Below are positions 37,072 to 48,700 of a stretch of 64,000 nt of DNA, in pieces (the stretch's first letter is position 1; each line of letters opens with the position of its first letter). This stretch comes from Thamnaconus septentrionalis (lineage: Eukaryota > Chordata > Actinopteri > Tetraodontiformes > Monacanthidae), in NCBI GenBank assembly GCA_009823395.1, contig CM020508.1, positions 3,115,015 through 3,179,014 of the forward strand, read 5' to 3'. The position numbers and the translations under genes are program-made. Below the pieces are notes generated by a model. The model saw only the letters and a program-made list of their open reading frames with translations. It had not been told where the DNA came from and made no database searches.

Positions 37072-37500
37072 CTGGTAGCGCTTTCCTAGAAACTTCTTGC
37101 ATCACCACTTCTAAGAACCCCAGTTCTAAGAATCAGACGAGCACAATTCTCGGAATTTGAGCTCGGGACCGTACCACTTTCCCGGGGTAGGGGGGAGACA
37201 CGTTTTTTTGCCGTCAGGCCGAAACAAGTGATTTTTCGGACGCTCGTTTTCGCGCCCGCCACCCGCATCGTCTCGCACGGCACAAAGATCGCAATTCTGT
37301 TCCCGAATGTGGCCAAAACAGGTGTTTTACCTCTATTAAAAACGTAGAAATGTGTCAAAGAGTGAGCCAACACCCCCGCGCCTTTGGTCGAGCCCCTACA
37401 GTCACAGGACGTCGGGCCGGCGACGTCACGACTTCCTTAAACCCAACCCCCGAAATTCTCAGAACTAATTTTCTATTCTCTGGTTTTTAAGCAACTGTGT
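37072..37500 (-). promoter_or_regulatory. Predicted bcl6 non-coding first exon and promoter with clustered BCL6/STAT sites
   Basis: The exon 3' end is set by the donor at 37071; the 5' end is not defined. TTCNNNGAA palindromes occur at 37083-37091 (TTCCTAGAA, the textbook BCL6 site), 37109-37117, 37124-37132 (both TTCTAAGAA), 37147-37155 (TTCTCGGAA) and 37456-37464 (TTCTCAGAA). A TTAAAAA word on minus near 37485 could be a TATA-like element. In mammals BCL6 represses its own gene through sites in its first exon. Confidence 0.5.
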
Positions 37501-37518
37501 CGCCCCGTCCCGCACTCA

Positions 37519-37521
37519 ACA

Positions 37522-37562
<41 letters not shown>
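37519..37562. repeat. (AC)10(AG)12 compound microsatellite at the bcl6 promoter
   Basis: AC run 37519-37538 joined to AG run 37539-37562, then GA-rich DNA to about 37600. Confidence 0.9.
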
Positions 37563-37599
37563 GGGGAGAGAGCGAGAGCGGGAGAGTGAGCGAGAGAGC

Positions 37600-40500
37600 C
37601 CCGACACGTAGAGCTCACAGAGCGGCGTTTTTAATTAGGAGCATGCGGACAGGTCGGTGTGACAGATTCGGCGCCTTTCATCTTCTTTAAAACAGACAAT
37701 TTCATTTGTTTAGTGTCTCTCTCTCTCTTTTTTTTTTTTTCATTTTTAAACGCACATTTCCTGCAGGTCTGCTGGCTTGATAAGGCGGGGGAAGATTTCG
37801 CGGCGAGTGCGGGTTTTGTTCAAATAAGTGGAGATTTATGAGATTTGGTAGTATTATTATTATTCCCGTAGACTGTCAGCTGCGTCTGCTTGCCATATGG
37901 TTGCGATTGTTGAACTGGTGGCACTTTCTATTTCCGTGATGTTGTTCTGGAATTAGCTGCATATGGCATTTTAATGTGTTAGTTGTTGTTTTTTTTTTTT
38001 GCTGTTGTACTATCATTATTTTAATGCTGTCAGAGCCACTCTTCGCAGATTGAACTAATTCTTGGGCTAAAAACGTAGTGGTTGTGAACTTGTTGCACGA
38101 TCTTGTGCAAGAGCTGGTAATTAGTCCTCCTTTCTGTTTTTACGATTCATGTTATTAATGTGTTATTTAACATGGGGAAGATGTCCCTCTTGCTTTAATA
38201 GAATCAGCTGTGTTCAGGTTACAGTCCCCCCCCCACCATCACGCTGTCTTGTCGATTCGTCTTCCTGTGAGACAGAGCCGTCCTGAATAAATATCTTATT
38301 AGCAGTGAAAGTCAGTCAGGCAGGTGGACTGAAAATGATTTGTGTTTTCACGGAGAGAGATTCTTGGAAAACTTGAGTTGAACACCTTCTTGTGATTTTT
38401 ATTACTGTTAATTCGAGGCTTGTGTGTACTCACCGTTGCATCATTTCAGAGTTGGGCAAAAGAATAAACTTTAAAGTCTTTGTGTTTTTTTCGGGGGTGT
38501 TTTTTTTTTTTTTTGCCCGTTTAAACTTTTAAATTGTACGTCTCAACATCTAAGAGTTTTGAAGTTAGGAGCTGATCTTAAAGTACGAGGGATGTGGTCA
38601 GGGAACGTGTGTGTGTGTGCGCGTGGGAAAGAGAGTTAGAGCACCTAAAAAGTTATGTTAATTTAATGATGAGGGGGAAGCTCTCTCTCGCTGTCAGTGA
38701 CTCACCTCGGAAACTTTGCTTCTGGTGGCTCCAAACCGCGTGTTCCCCATCTTTTATCGGCCCGTTCAGTCCTTGACTCAGAAAGAGCAGCTGCTGAGCT
38801 GAAAATATACATAACAAAAGGCACGATTACTCAATTAATTTGGAGAGATGCTTTTTCGTTTACATCGCGTGATGCCGGTGACGTGTCGTTTATCCCCTAC
38901 CGAAATATAAGTGTTTACCTCTGGTTGCTTATGAAAAGAGAGAAGAAAAAAAAGAAATCACAGAGTGAAAGAAAAGTCAGAGCTTAATGCTCTGGTGACA
39001 CTTTATGAATTAAATATCAGAATGAATAATTTGGTTGTAAAGATCAGAGGGCAAACGCAGACGGAAGCACGAGCTGCATTCAGCCGGCGCAGACTGATGT
39101 AACAGGACATGAAGACGTTTTTCTCACCCACCCATCTGCTTCTAATTGTTACTATAAGTTGCTGAAGTCACATATCTATGGGTGGTTTTATTTTAAAATC
39201 CTCAGCGGCAACCCTCCTCTTTAATGCTTCTCCAGCTTTGTTGTGTCTATTTTCTTTTATTACACAGTAACCGTGTACAGCGATAGGCTTTGAAATGATC
39301 CTGATTTTCACATAAAATCACCCCTGGTTTTAAATGTTTGAGAGAGACTCTAAAAAATATATGACATCGGGGACGTTTGGAGCAGCCAGACATGGCTGCA
39401 CTTGTCATTTATGGCAGGACAGAGAGTGTTAAACACGTCCGGAAGAATCACTCGCTGCACCCTCTCGTCTCTTTTCTTCGCCTTTAACCCTTTGCGTTGA
39501 CGACGACGATGGTGCATCGGCCCATCTGGACCCCTGACATGAGCACACTTAAAACACAGAAAACACTCCAGGTGTTGCCAAGCCATTGGAGAGGTGTGCG
39601 GGTGAGGGGCGGGGGTGGAGAAAAAAAAATGGCTTAAAAAAAGGGAACAGTCCCCCAAATAATTAAGACGCGCGGCGTTCTTGCAGCAACCTCCGATTCA
39701 GCAGCGCCAAATAAAGATCTTCCAGCTCCAAACAAAGAGCAGCGTCAACTTTATTTTCAATCCACTCGGGGGATCTTTAAGGCGCCGCGGCTCCACACTT
39801 TATGCATAATGCACGGCCGTAAACCATCCAGGAGTGAGGGAGGGGAGATGTGTAATTTAGCGGATGGGGGGAGGGGGGGTTAGGGATGGAGGAGCCCCCA
39901 TACTGTGCCCGACTATAGCGGGATGAGATAATTACTGCGAATCCTCGGCTTACTCAACTCAACCAATTCCTGGCAAAAAATAAATGACCCACTTTACGAC
40001 GGCGACGACGATGGGACGGAGGAGGGAGGAGTTGCGGGGCGATCGATCGGTATCCGGAGCAAACCGGACCTGTGGGGACGACGCGCGCACAAGGCCGCGT
40101 AAATGAAACGTCAGGGGTCGCGGCGTTTGGGCCTTGCCGTCTCTTTGTCCACCAATCAGGGCCGCGAAATAAAGCACTTCGCGGCTCGAACCGCCAACAG
40201 CCGCACGGCAAAAGAAAAAAAAAAAAATCAAATCTCCCGCAAAAGGCCCCCTGACACGGCGTGTGAAACATCACGCAGCCGTATCATTGCGTACACGCCG
40301 ATTGCGCGGAAGGTCACAGAATAGAAATGCCCACCGACAAAAAGCCCCGGGCCCGGAGGTTGCCTCACTTTTTCTCTCTCTCTCTCTCTTTCTCCCTCCC
40401 TCCCTCCCCCTTAAACTGCACACTTTTGTCTCGTTTCACAGCAAATTTCTGCCAACTTCAGTGTTCATTGTCAGCAAAGATGTGAGTGTGGAGTTTTGTT

Positions 40501-41788
40501 CTGAGAGGCATGATGCAACCCGGCTGTAACACCAAACAGATAATGCTGTTAGCTACAGAGGTCTTTTTAGTTCCTTTCTTTAAAAGAATTTTCTTTTCAT
40601 ATTGTTAAGTTTCACTTCTTTTTTTTAACTCCATGCATCCCAGAAGCATTTTCTCCCCTCCCCTCTCTCACCACTTTTTTTTTTCTCTTTTTGGCCCACA
40701 ACAAAGTCAACCCTTTGTCAAACGCCGAACCCGAGTGCAAGGCTGAATTGTGACGCTCATGTGGAGGGTTTGTAACGGCGGCTTCTCTTTTGCTCCTATT
40801 GTGTCTGTTTTTATATGAAATCTTCTATTAAAGTGGAATGCAAAAAAAAAAAAATCCATGTGTTTTATTTATTCTAAATCTGTGAAATATTTCATGGGAT
40901 AAAGAGATGCAAGGATTTCTTATAATTATTTAATTATTTATTTTCACATCTCAACATCTAGAGTTTGAAGGTTTGGAGCTGATTTGAACGTACCAGAGAC
41001 ATGGGTAGGGGAAAATTCACCTGCGGGGGTTTAAAAAAAAAACCCTAGGCAGGTCACGATGGAGTCGATTTAGTCAACCTTTTGGTTTTTTGAGGATGTC
41101 GTAACATGGCAACAATGCTTGAAGGTAATAGACAAGTTGAAAAGATTCAGGGTTCACTGTTCACTGCAAGCAATATTTCAGGGTGCTTCCCCAATAGAGT
41201 TCCCCAATTATATTCTCTTTAGCCCCACCCCCGCTTTCTCATGTTTATTTAGAATATGCAAAGACAAAACTGCCCAGTAACCATCAAAATCAGATAGAGA
41301 AAATTCGGTGAATGGCCTAGAACAAGAAGAGGAGGGAACAAAAACGGTAAAATATTCAAAAAGGACTGATTAGAGCTGATTAACTCGGTCCTATTTATGT
41401 AATAAATGTCATGCATCCCAGATCCAGAACACTTTTTTTTGTGAGTCCTGCAGTTCAAGATGTTCTATCAAGCCAAATGAGCTTATTGAAAAAGATAACA
41501 CATCGAAGGAAGAGTAGTCTTTTTTTTTTTTTTTTTTTTTAAATTTCGGAACACTTTTCGTGTCTGTGTGAAATAACCTTGAGTGCACCAGCTCGCCCGT
41601 GTGAGCTACATACCACGATTGTAGTCGGAGGCACAGATGTGTTAGTGGGCCAGAATTCCAATTTAGACAAATCAAAGCATGTAGATTCAGGACTTTCTCA
41701 AGGCCGGCCGAGAGGGGCCGGGAATGTATCCTGCCGAGTCCGGCTGCATGGAATTTTCCACGCATACCAGAAAATGCTGCTCTGCCAG
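37600..41788. other. Non-coding upstream region of bcl6, first part
   Basis: No coding exon recognised on either strand. It is mostly AT-rich with poly-T runs (38505-38515 and others). A GC-richer block lies at 39950-40340, containing CG-dense words and a CT run at 40374-40411. The open frames here have no family resemblance. Confidence 0.55.
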
Positions 41789-41803
41789 TGTGCCATCTGC
41801 TGG
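41789..41803 (-). promoter_or_regulatory. CTCF-like site upstream of bcl6
   Basis: On the minus strand CCAGCAGATGGCACA matches CCASYAGRKGGCRSY at 14 of 15 positions. It points back toward bcl6. Confidence 0.5.
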
Positions 41804-43860
41804 ATGACGATTTGGATACTTTCACGAAAAAAAACAAACATAGTAGATATGCTGGGTGTAATCTCCAGCATTCGCACAAATCTTCCCAATCCGAGTGTTT
41901 GCTCTGTCTTCCCTTTTTTCTCGCACATGCCCAGGGCGGTGAGGAGTTCCAAGAGCACACGAGGAGCTGATAAATTAGGGCAGCTTCTGCACAGATTAGT
42001 TTCAAAACCGCGTTATGTGTCTGTGCGTGGAATCAGTTTAGTAATTTAATAAAAAGGTATCCACTTCCTGCGATAGAAACTTTTAGTGCAGACAAAAACA
42101 AGTGGTTCTTATTTCTCCGAGCTACTCCCACTGATGATCCAATAAGAATTGACCAGCTCTCGCTGCCTGCTCTGATGTCACAGGTTTTTTTGTATGTGTG
42201 TGTGTGTCTGTGTCTGTGTCTGTGTGTCAATCTTCGAGTCCTGGCCGTTCGGAAAATGAAAATGTCGTTAGACTTCATCTCCAACTGACAAATTTTCTCT
42301 TCAGTTTGTGGTTGTGGATATACAATCTTCCGCTCACTAATGTACCCATGTATCACAAGTTTACTGTCAGTCCGAACTTTTACCCTGTAGACTCAGCTTA
42401 ATGCTTAGCAGGTCAATGGAAAGCCAGAACAGTTTCCTGAAATCATTCACCTGATAGCAAAATAAGAGTAAACTAATAAGTCTTTAAACAATAATTCAGC
42501 TAGGATTGCACAAATACTTGTTGACTCTAACGTCAGTGAAGTATTCAAGTTAAAATCAATGTTAGCTAAAAGTGCTGAATAAAGAGCAACGATGCACTAA
42601 AACAGTCAAAACGGTTGAACTTGTCAAGGTGGGGTGTGAAAAAAACGCTGTCATAGACAATCCTGAAAATAAGTAAGATAAAATCAAACAATGCATTTCG
42701 CGAAAGGTAAATAAGAAGGCTACACTAAGCTGCTCTAAGATAAATGTAAAACCTAAGAGTTATCTGTGCACCATTTTCAGATTTGCGACAATCTTTTCAC
42801 ACTATCCAACACTGAGAAATGCGTAGGCCGCCAATTAGCCGCAAGCGCTAACGTAACATTTTAGCGAATCGCCAGCAGCATTTCCAGCAGCAACGCAGAA
42901 GTTGCCTGACCTGCTTGCGGTACCTCACGTCTACGGTGTTATTGCACAGACCTGAGGGAGGCAAATGTACAGACAAAAATCTGGGGGAACCTCAGCTCAC
43001 AGCTTCTTTGCTGTCAGTCCCACTGTCACCCAATTTTGGTGAAAAACTATCTCCAGTTTCTCGGTATGACCCCTACAGCCGGGTCAATGTAGCTGCGTTT
43101 CCTTTAGCGGAATATGGTCTGGTGAAACAGGAAGTACACACACACACACACACACACACCTAGCTCCAGGCCACGGTTCACCAACGACCACGCACAAACA
43201 GCAGCAGCAGGGTGCTCTGCATATTCATGGCTTCAGCTTACAGTGTTGGAGTTTAAAATATCCTGAAATGTAGACTCAGTCAAAGTAAACACACATTTTC
43301 GTACAGTCCGACATTGTACAGCTGTTTTCCACCCACCGGTTTGAAAAGAGCTCACCGAGGCCTTATTAAATTTTAATTTCTCTGGATTTCTCGCTCGTGT
43401 ATGAATGAGATCCCGTTTGCATCTGGAGATCCACAGCCTCCATTAGTGTATAGGTGTATTTTTATTTTTATTTTTGGTTTCCTCCAGCTACAGCAGTAAA
43501 TGGATTTAAATCCAACTTGGAAAGATGGGATTGGCGAGGATGAAAGCAATCCCACCAAGCCCCAGAAGTCAACTGCTTTGCTGAAAATAAATATATAAAA
43601 ACCTAAAACCTCTGGCACAGGCTCAGTAATTCCAACCTTTATGTCATATGTCAAGGAAAATGCTGTGGTTTGTTTAAAAACAATCACATTTGAAATAATT
43701 TGTGGTTTGTTTGGCTTTGAATTGCTAATTTTCGAGAGAATATTTTCACACTTATGATACCATAGGCGATACTTTTATTTGTTGTTTTTGTTTTTTTTTC
43801 CCTTTTGATTACTACTTGGGAAAACCTCCCACTCTTTCTGTTTGCGTGAAAACAAATCAC
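41804..43860. other. Non-coding DNA, nothing specific apart from a CA repeat
   Basis: A GT-rich stretch lies at 42197-42228 and a (CA)n run at 43137-43159. No gene recognised. Confidence 0.5.
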
Positions 43861-43869
43861 GTTGTATAA

Positions 43870-44040
43870 CCATCAGACCTCATTAATATGCATGTATGCT
43901 AATGGCGAACAAAGTAAATGAACGGAGCCACTTGATTACAATTAAATGGCGCTAATGTGTCGCAGCGAGCAGCCGCTGTCTTCTTGAGTGCCTCTGAAGC
44001 CCAGGAAATGCCAGGTGGAAGTGCTGATGCAAGAGAAGCA
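43870..44040. promoter_or_regulatory. Candidate conserved non-coding element with POU/homeodomain words
   Basis: Contains ATTAAT, ATATGCAT (43886-43893), ATGCTAAT (43896-43903) and AATTAAAT, all octamer or homeodomain-like, within 90 bases, followed by mixed-complexity unique DNA. Conservation cannot be tested here. Confidence 0.3.
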
Positions 44041-44439
44041 CAGCGACGCCTCCTGCGCCCGTGATTGTTATCGCCCAATATCTGCTGCTCTTTACATTTT
44101 TTTTCTTTTTGTGTCGGGGGGGGCGTATCATTTGCATGAAACCTTCGCATGGCCGTGCACTGCTTGCCTTGATTCTATCTATGAGGAGGAAATCAAGCGG
44201 GCTCCATTCCAACAACTAACTACTGCAATGAATGGCGTGTGCCATCTTTTAAACCTTAAAGGAAGAAAAAAAAAACAGCTTCATTGCTGCATTTGAAATC
44301 TTTATTTTTTAATTTTTTTACTATGAGAAAAGATTTTTGATGGTTTTAAAAAAAAAAACATCTTTTTTTTTTTTAAACTAAACTGTCAACCTTTCGCTTT
44401 GGGTGTCTTTGGTGCCGGCGGGGAGGAATTCTCAGAGGG

Positions 44440-45030
44440 AACTACTGACATGGAAATCAGACGGGAGTCACAAAGGTCCCTCACATCGCTCACATTCAAT
44501 CTAGAGCTTAAACGCCTGTTTTACATACGGCAACGATAAAACCCGCGCCAACGTTATTTACTGCATTTCTCCCATTTGCTTATCAGATGTCAGTTGTTTT
44601 ATCGCAGCCCCCTTTGACAGCCGTGCGCCCCTGTCTTGCGACTTTGCATGCTCACTCTGTGCGCCTGTTGTGGCCCGGCCAATGATCCGCTTGTGTATTG
44701 GTTTCATCCCTCAGATTAGCATTATGGAAATGTGCAGTTTACTGTTGTTGCTATTGTTTCAGTGCAGGCAGTGCTAGCAGACCTCCTCCGCCAGTATGGC
44801 CTCCTGACCCTCGTCCATGTGCAGCCGCACTGGTTCACGTCCCAATAGCTTTTCAGTAAGACGTAAATAAATGTGTATTTATTTGCCTCATTTGAAGAGA
44901 GGAGCCACACGCCAGTGCACGTTTCTCCAAAGGCTTTTGCTAATTTGCCCGAGAAGTCTTAATGTGAAATTGTGACGCAAAGCAGCTGTTTTTAATCTGA
45001 CCTGACGCTTAATTTAGCCAAGTGTGCCAA
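44440..45030. promoter_or_regulatory. Candidate conserved non-coding element block
   Basis: About 600 bases of balanced, repeat-free, non-coding sequence dense in TAAT, TTTGCAT, TTATGG, CAGCTG and AATTTAG words. It stands out from the poly-A/T-interrupted DNA on either side. This is an appearance-based call. Confidence 0.3.
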
Positions 45031-45149
45031 TTTTTTTTTCAAAACGTCTTTTCCTATTCACGATTTCTTGTCATAAGAAGGCTACTAAAAACATGCTATA
45101 TTTGCTGAGTGGCGCTTTTGCCTGGCATCCATTTTTTTCGTCACCTGCA

Positions 45150-45720
45150 CGGAAATAGTGTCAATGTTTCGCGGCGGAGCGCCGAGTTGTGAGGAAAGAA
45201 GAGGAAGAAGAAGAAATCTCACCTTTTTTCTGCTGGAAGGAGTGAGGCATGATGGGACCTGTAGTGGGGATTTTCGGAATCAAGGGCGGGAAGCGGAGCG
45301 GCCTGTTGATCACCTCCGAAGTCTGAGATCAGTTGCCGTTTTCCCACCTGGCGGCGGGATGCGGGATGCGGGATGCAAAGCGGGGCGAGGCGAGGCGAGG
45401 CGGCGGGAAAAAGACAAACAGTTTTGCAGCGAGCGAGAGTTTTTATTTTCCTGCCGTGCCGCCGGATGATCCGGCGGGGGGGCGGGAGGGAAGTCTGACT
45501 GGTTGGCCGAGCAGCCTAAGCAGCCCGGGCTGTGAGTGGCAGCTGGAGCTGGAGGGACGGAGCTGTCGTCAGTGCACCAGGACGCGCACCAATCTGCGCA
45601 CGGCTGTGGCGGCGGTGCAGCGCTGCTGAAGCCTCGTGTGTGTCATCGCCGAGCAGGACGGGAATGCTTCTGGAAAGGCGGGACGCGGCAGCCCGGGCTG
45701 AAGTGAGTCAAGTCGACTGA
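45150..45720. promoter_or_regulatory. Orphan CpG-rich promoter with ZNF143/SBS motif
   Basis: The stretch is CG-dense. On the minus strand at 45247-45265 it reads ACTACAGGTCCCATCATGC, a full match to the promoter-linked ZNF143 (SBS) motif as I recall it. Short GGGATGC and GAGGC tandems (45357-45402) and a 19-bp palindrome (45459-45477) follow. A donor-like GAA followed by GTGAGT lies near 45701. No coding gene adjoins it. Confidence 0.45.
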
Positions 45721-48700
45721 GCACGCTTCGTGTCAGTGAAACGGTCCACAGGGCATCTGCGGCTCTCGGAGCTGATAGGCCGCCTGCACTCTAGCGTTCA
45801 TTGATTGTAGCACTGGGTTGCTCCGGTCTTCCACGAATACTAAAAAAAAAAGGGGGAAAAAAAAACAGTTTTGACTACAAAAAAGAAAAAAGAGGAGAGA
45901 TTAAACAGCCTGTAAAATAATCCCAGTTTTTTTCCTCTATCTATAATTCATTTGAATGAAGAGGCTGAAATCCCGGGAAGCCCCCCATGAGCACAGACCC
46001 CAGCGAGTGGCAGCACCTCTAGCGTGGAAGGAGCTCTGCTATCTCAGGCCATCTGCCAGACGGGACTCTTTCATATACGGCTGTAGCAGCAGTAGCGGCG
46101 GCAGCAACAGCATTGTTTTACCAACAGAGCTTTTATACAACAAACATTTCAGTGTCCTAAAGCATTAATCTACCTAAGATTATCTCAATCCGCAGAACTA
46201 GATATTGCTCTTTATAACTTGTCTAGCAGAGGAGGGGTGGTGGTGGTGGTGGTGGTGGGGCTTGGTTGCTATTACATCACACCAGCTGTCACTTCAACCT
46301 GTCACAGCCAATAGGAAGGTCAGCCACGTGGCCGGCCGTGGTGGAAATTAGGGAGGAAAATCCTGAAAACAGCAAAGCAAGCCGATAGTTTTTACGGTTG
46401 GTGGGAGAAGTAATTAAAAGTGCTGCGAGTGAAATTTAATTCTTGGGGATTTTTCATTTTACGAGGGGGTTGAGTGGTGATGCTGCTGCTGCTGGTGCTG
46501 GTAGTGAGGGTTTAGCCGGGGATAGAGCGCCTAAGAGTATCAGCGTAAGAGTATCAGCGCGTAATTGTTGCTGACACCTGATGTTGAACTCAGATTAAAT
46601 GAATACACATGCTGCCTGCGCAGATAAGCTCACCTCGGCGGCTAACAAGTCCCAAAGCTGCGGCGCTACAGGCTTCACACGGCATCGTGCACGGCGCCGC
46701 TCAGAGAGGGCTGTCACCGGCGGTGGAGGCCGACGTTTTTAAAAAAATATAACTGGGGGAGGATAATAAACATATATTTAAATGTATATATACGTATGTA
46801 TGTATTTTTTTTTTTTTTTTGACAGATCTGGACAGTATGTTCATGGCAGCGGCGGGATAATCCGCTGGATGAGTGGACTAATATTCATCCAATCCAGCTA
46901 AAGCCAAATTAGTCCAACACATTTCCATCAAATGTGAGAATAAAGCAGCCCTCCACCACCACTCACCGCACCCCACCCACCGCCACCACCACCAGTCCAT
47001 GTGAGCTCTTTAGGACGGCCGCAGCAAATGACCGGTGAGCCCTCGGATCTCCTGTGATCCAGGGATAAACTTCTCATGAAGAAGCTTAAAACCTTTTTGA
47101 GCCGCCGGGGGCAGCACACAAAAAAAAAAGAAGTAAATAAATAAATAAAATGAAAGCCAACAACAGGTCACAGAGGCTCGGTGGAGGAAAACTTTGATTA
47201 CTGTGTCGTGTCGGCGGTAGGCGGCGGCCTCTGACGGGACCAGTGAGGGCAAAACAAACAAAGAGAAAGAGAAGGGGGTGAAATAAAAAAGAAAGAGAGA
47301 TAAAAAAAAAAATAGAAGAGAGGCGAGGAGCAATACCTCGACCCTCCCGACCTCCCCCCACCCCTCTCCCGCACCCCCCCGTACCCCTGACCCATTCTGT
47401 GAGGCTTATGGGAGGACGGCTTCTGTGGAGCAGTGTGAGTGACCTTAATCATCAGAGGGATATTTGGGTTTTATTCGCCGGCGATGTCATGCTCGCGGTC
47501 ATCATCGCGTTTGACTGGCAGGCATAAAAAATGAGCGGGGTGCAAGGTCGGCCGGCAAAGTGTAATCCATATCATCCCGTTACAGAGGCTGCCGCCGGCT
47601 CCGCCGCCGCGCCAAAACACCCCCTCCCCCCCTCCCCTCACCCTCGCCGCTGATAATGATGTCGGATTACGCTGTCATCTGATGTAATTTCGTCCTGCAT
47701 CAAATTAACAAAAGGGGGATCAGCGGAATTCTTAAAAAAAAAAATACTAAATATAAAAAAAGCAACTTCTTTTTTTGCGTCACAACCTTCTAGATGCAAA
47801 ACTTGATTTGATTTTCACGAAGCGCTGATTTATTTATTTTCTCCTTTTTCTTTTTCCTTTTCTGGTTGTTGCTGCTAACAGACAGGCTTCATGTTTCTGG
47901 CTCTGACTCTCGATGCTCGAAATATAAGGTCAACAATTGGCAGCATCCTCGCTCCCGGCAGCACGTCTGGCAGTAATTCATATCAGCAGGGTCTGGGAGG
48001 AAGAAGAAGAACGAGAAAAAAAAAAAAAAACGCAATCCAGAGTGTGTCTGTCTGAGGGTTGATAGCGGCGAACCTGAACTGCCTGCACCGCTGTGTGACG
48101 CCTCCTTTCATGCTGCCCGACGTCTTGCTTAAGAAGTCACATATTATACCCACTTATAGACCTGTTATATTTTTCATCCTGGACTCCAGAGGAGCAGCGT
48201 CACGGCGAGTAGTCATCACCCTCCCCAAAAAAGAATAACTAACAAAAAAAAAATCTTTCCTCAGTGGGATTTAGCCTCCTGCTGAGAAGGAGCAGGAGGC
48301 TGGAAGGGGACTAAAGAACAGCAAGGCCTCAGAGGGCAGAGCCAACATCTTTTGTTGGGGGTGTGGCCACTAACCTGGGTAAGTATCTGCGCCCTGTGTG
48401 ACATCACAAAGGGTCCAATTTCCTAAAATGGGTCCTTTTAGTACACATTTTCTGAAGAGTGGATCGCGCAAAAGAGGTCAACGACGGACTTTTCTAGCTT
48501 CTGCAGCGGGACGCAGATGCTGATTATTACTGGAAAACTACTCGGCAGTCTAAGTGTTTCATGTGGGAGCTTTAAAGTCGATCAGAGCCGGCGTCAGTGT
48601 CGCTTACACCCGTGCATTCGCAGTCAGATGTGGCAGTGATGCAGTTTCCTGGAACTCTTCCAGAACATCCCCACCCCCCGCGCATGATAACCTTTGTCGG

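Noticed and set aside
41409..42005. 198-codon minus-strand open frame in the gene desert
   Set aside because: It runs through a poly-T tract that yields poly-Lys, has no recognisable domain and no splice context, and contains the CTCF-like site.
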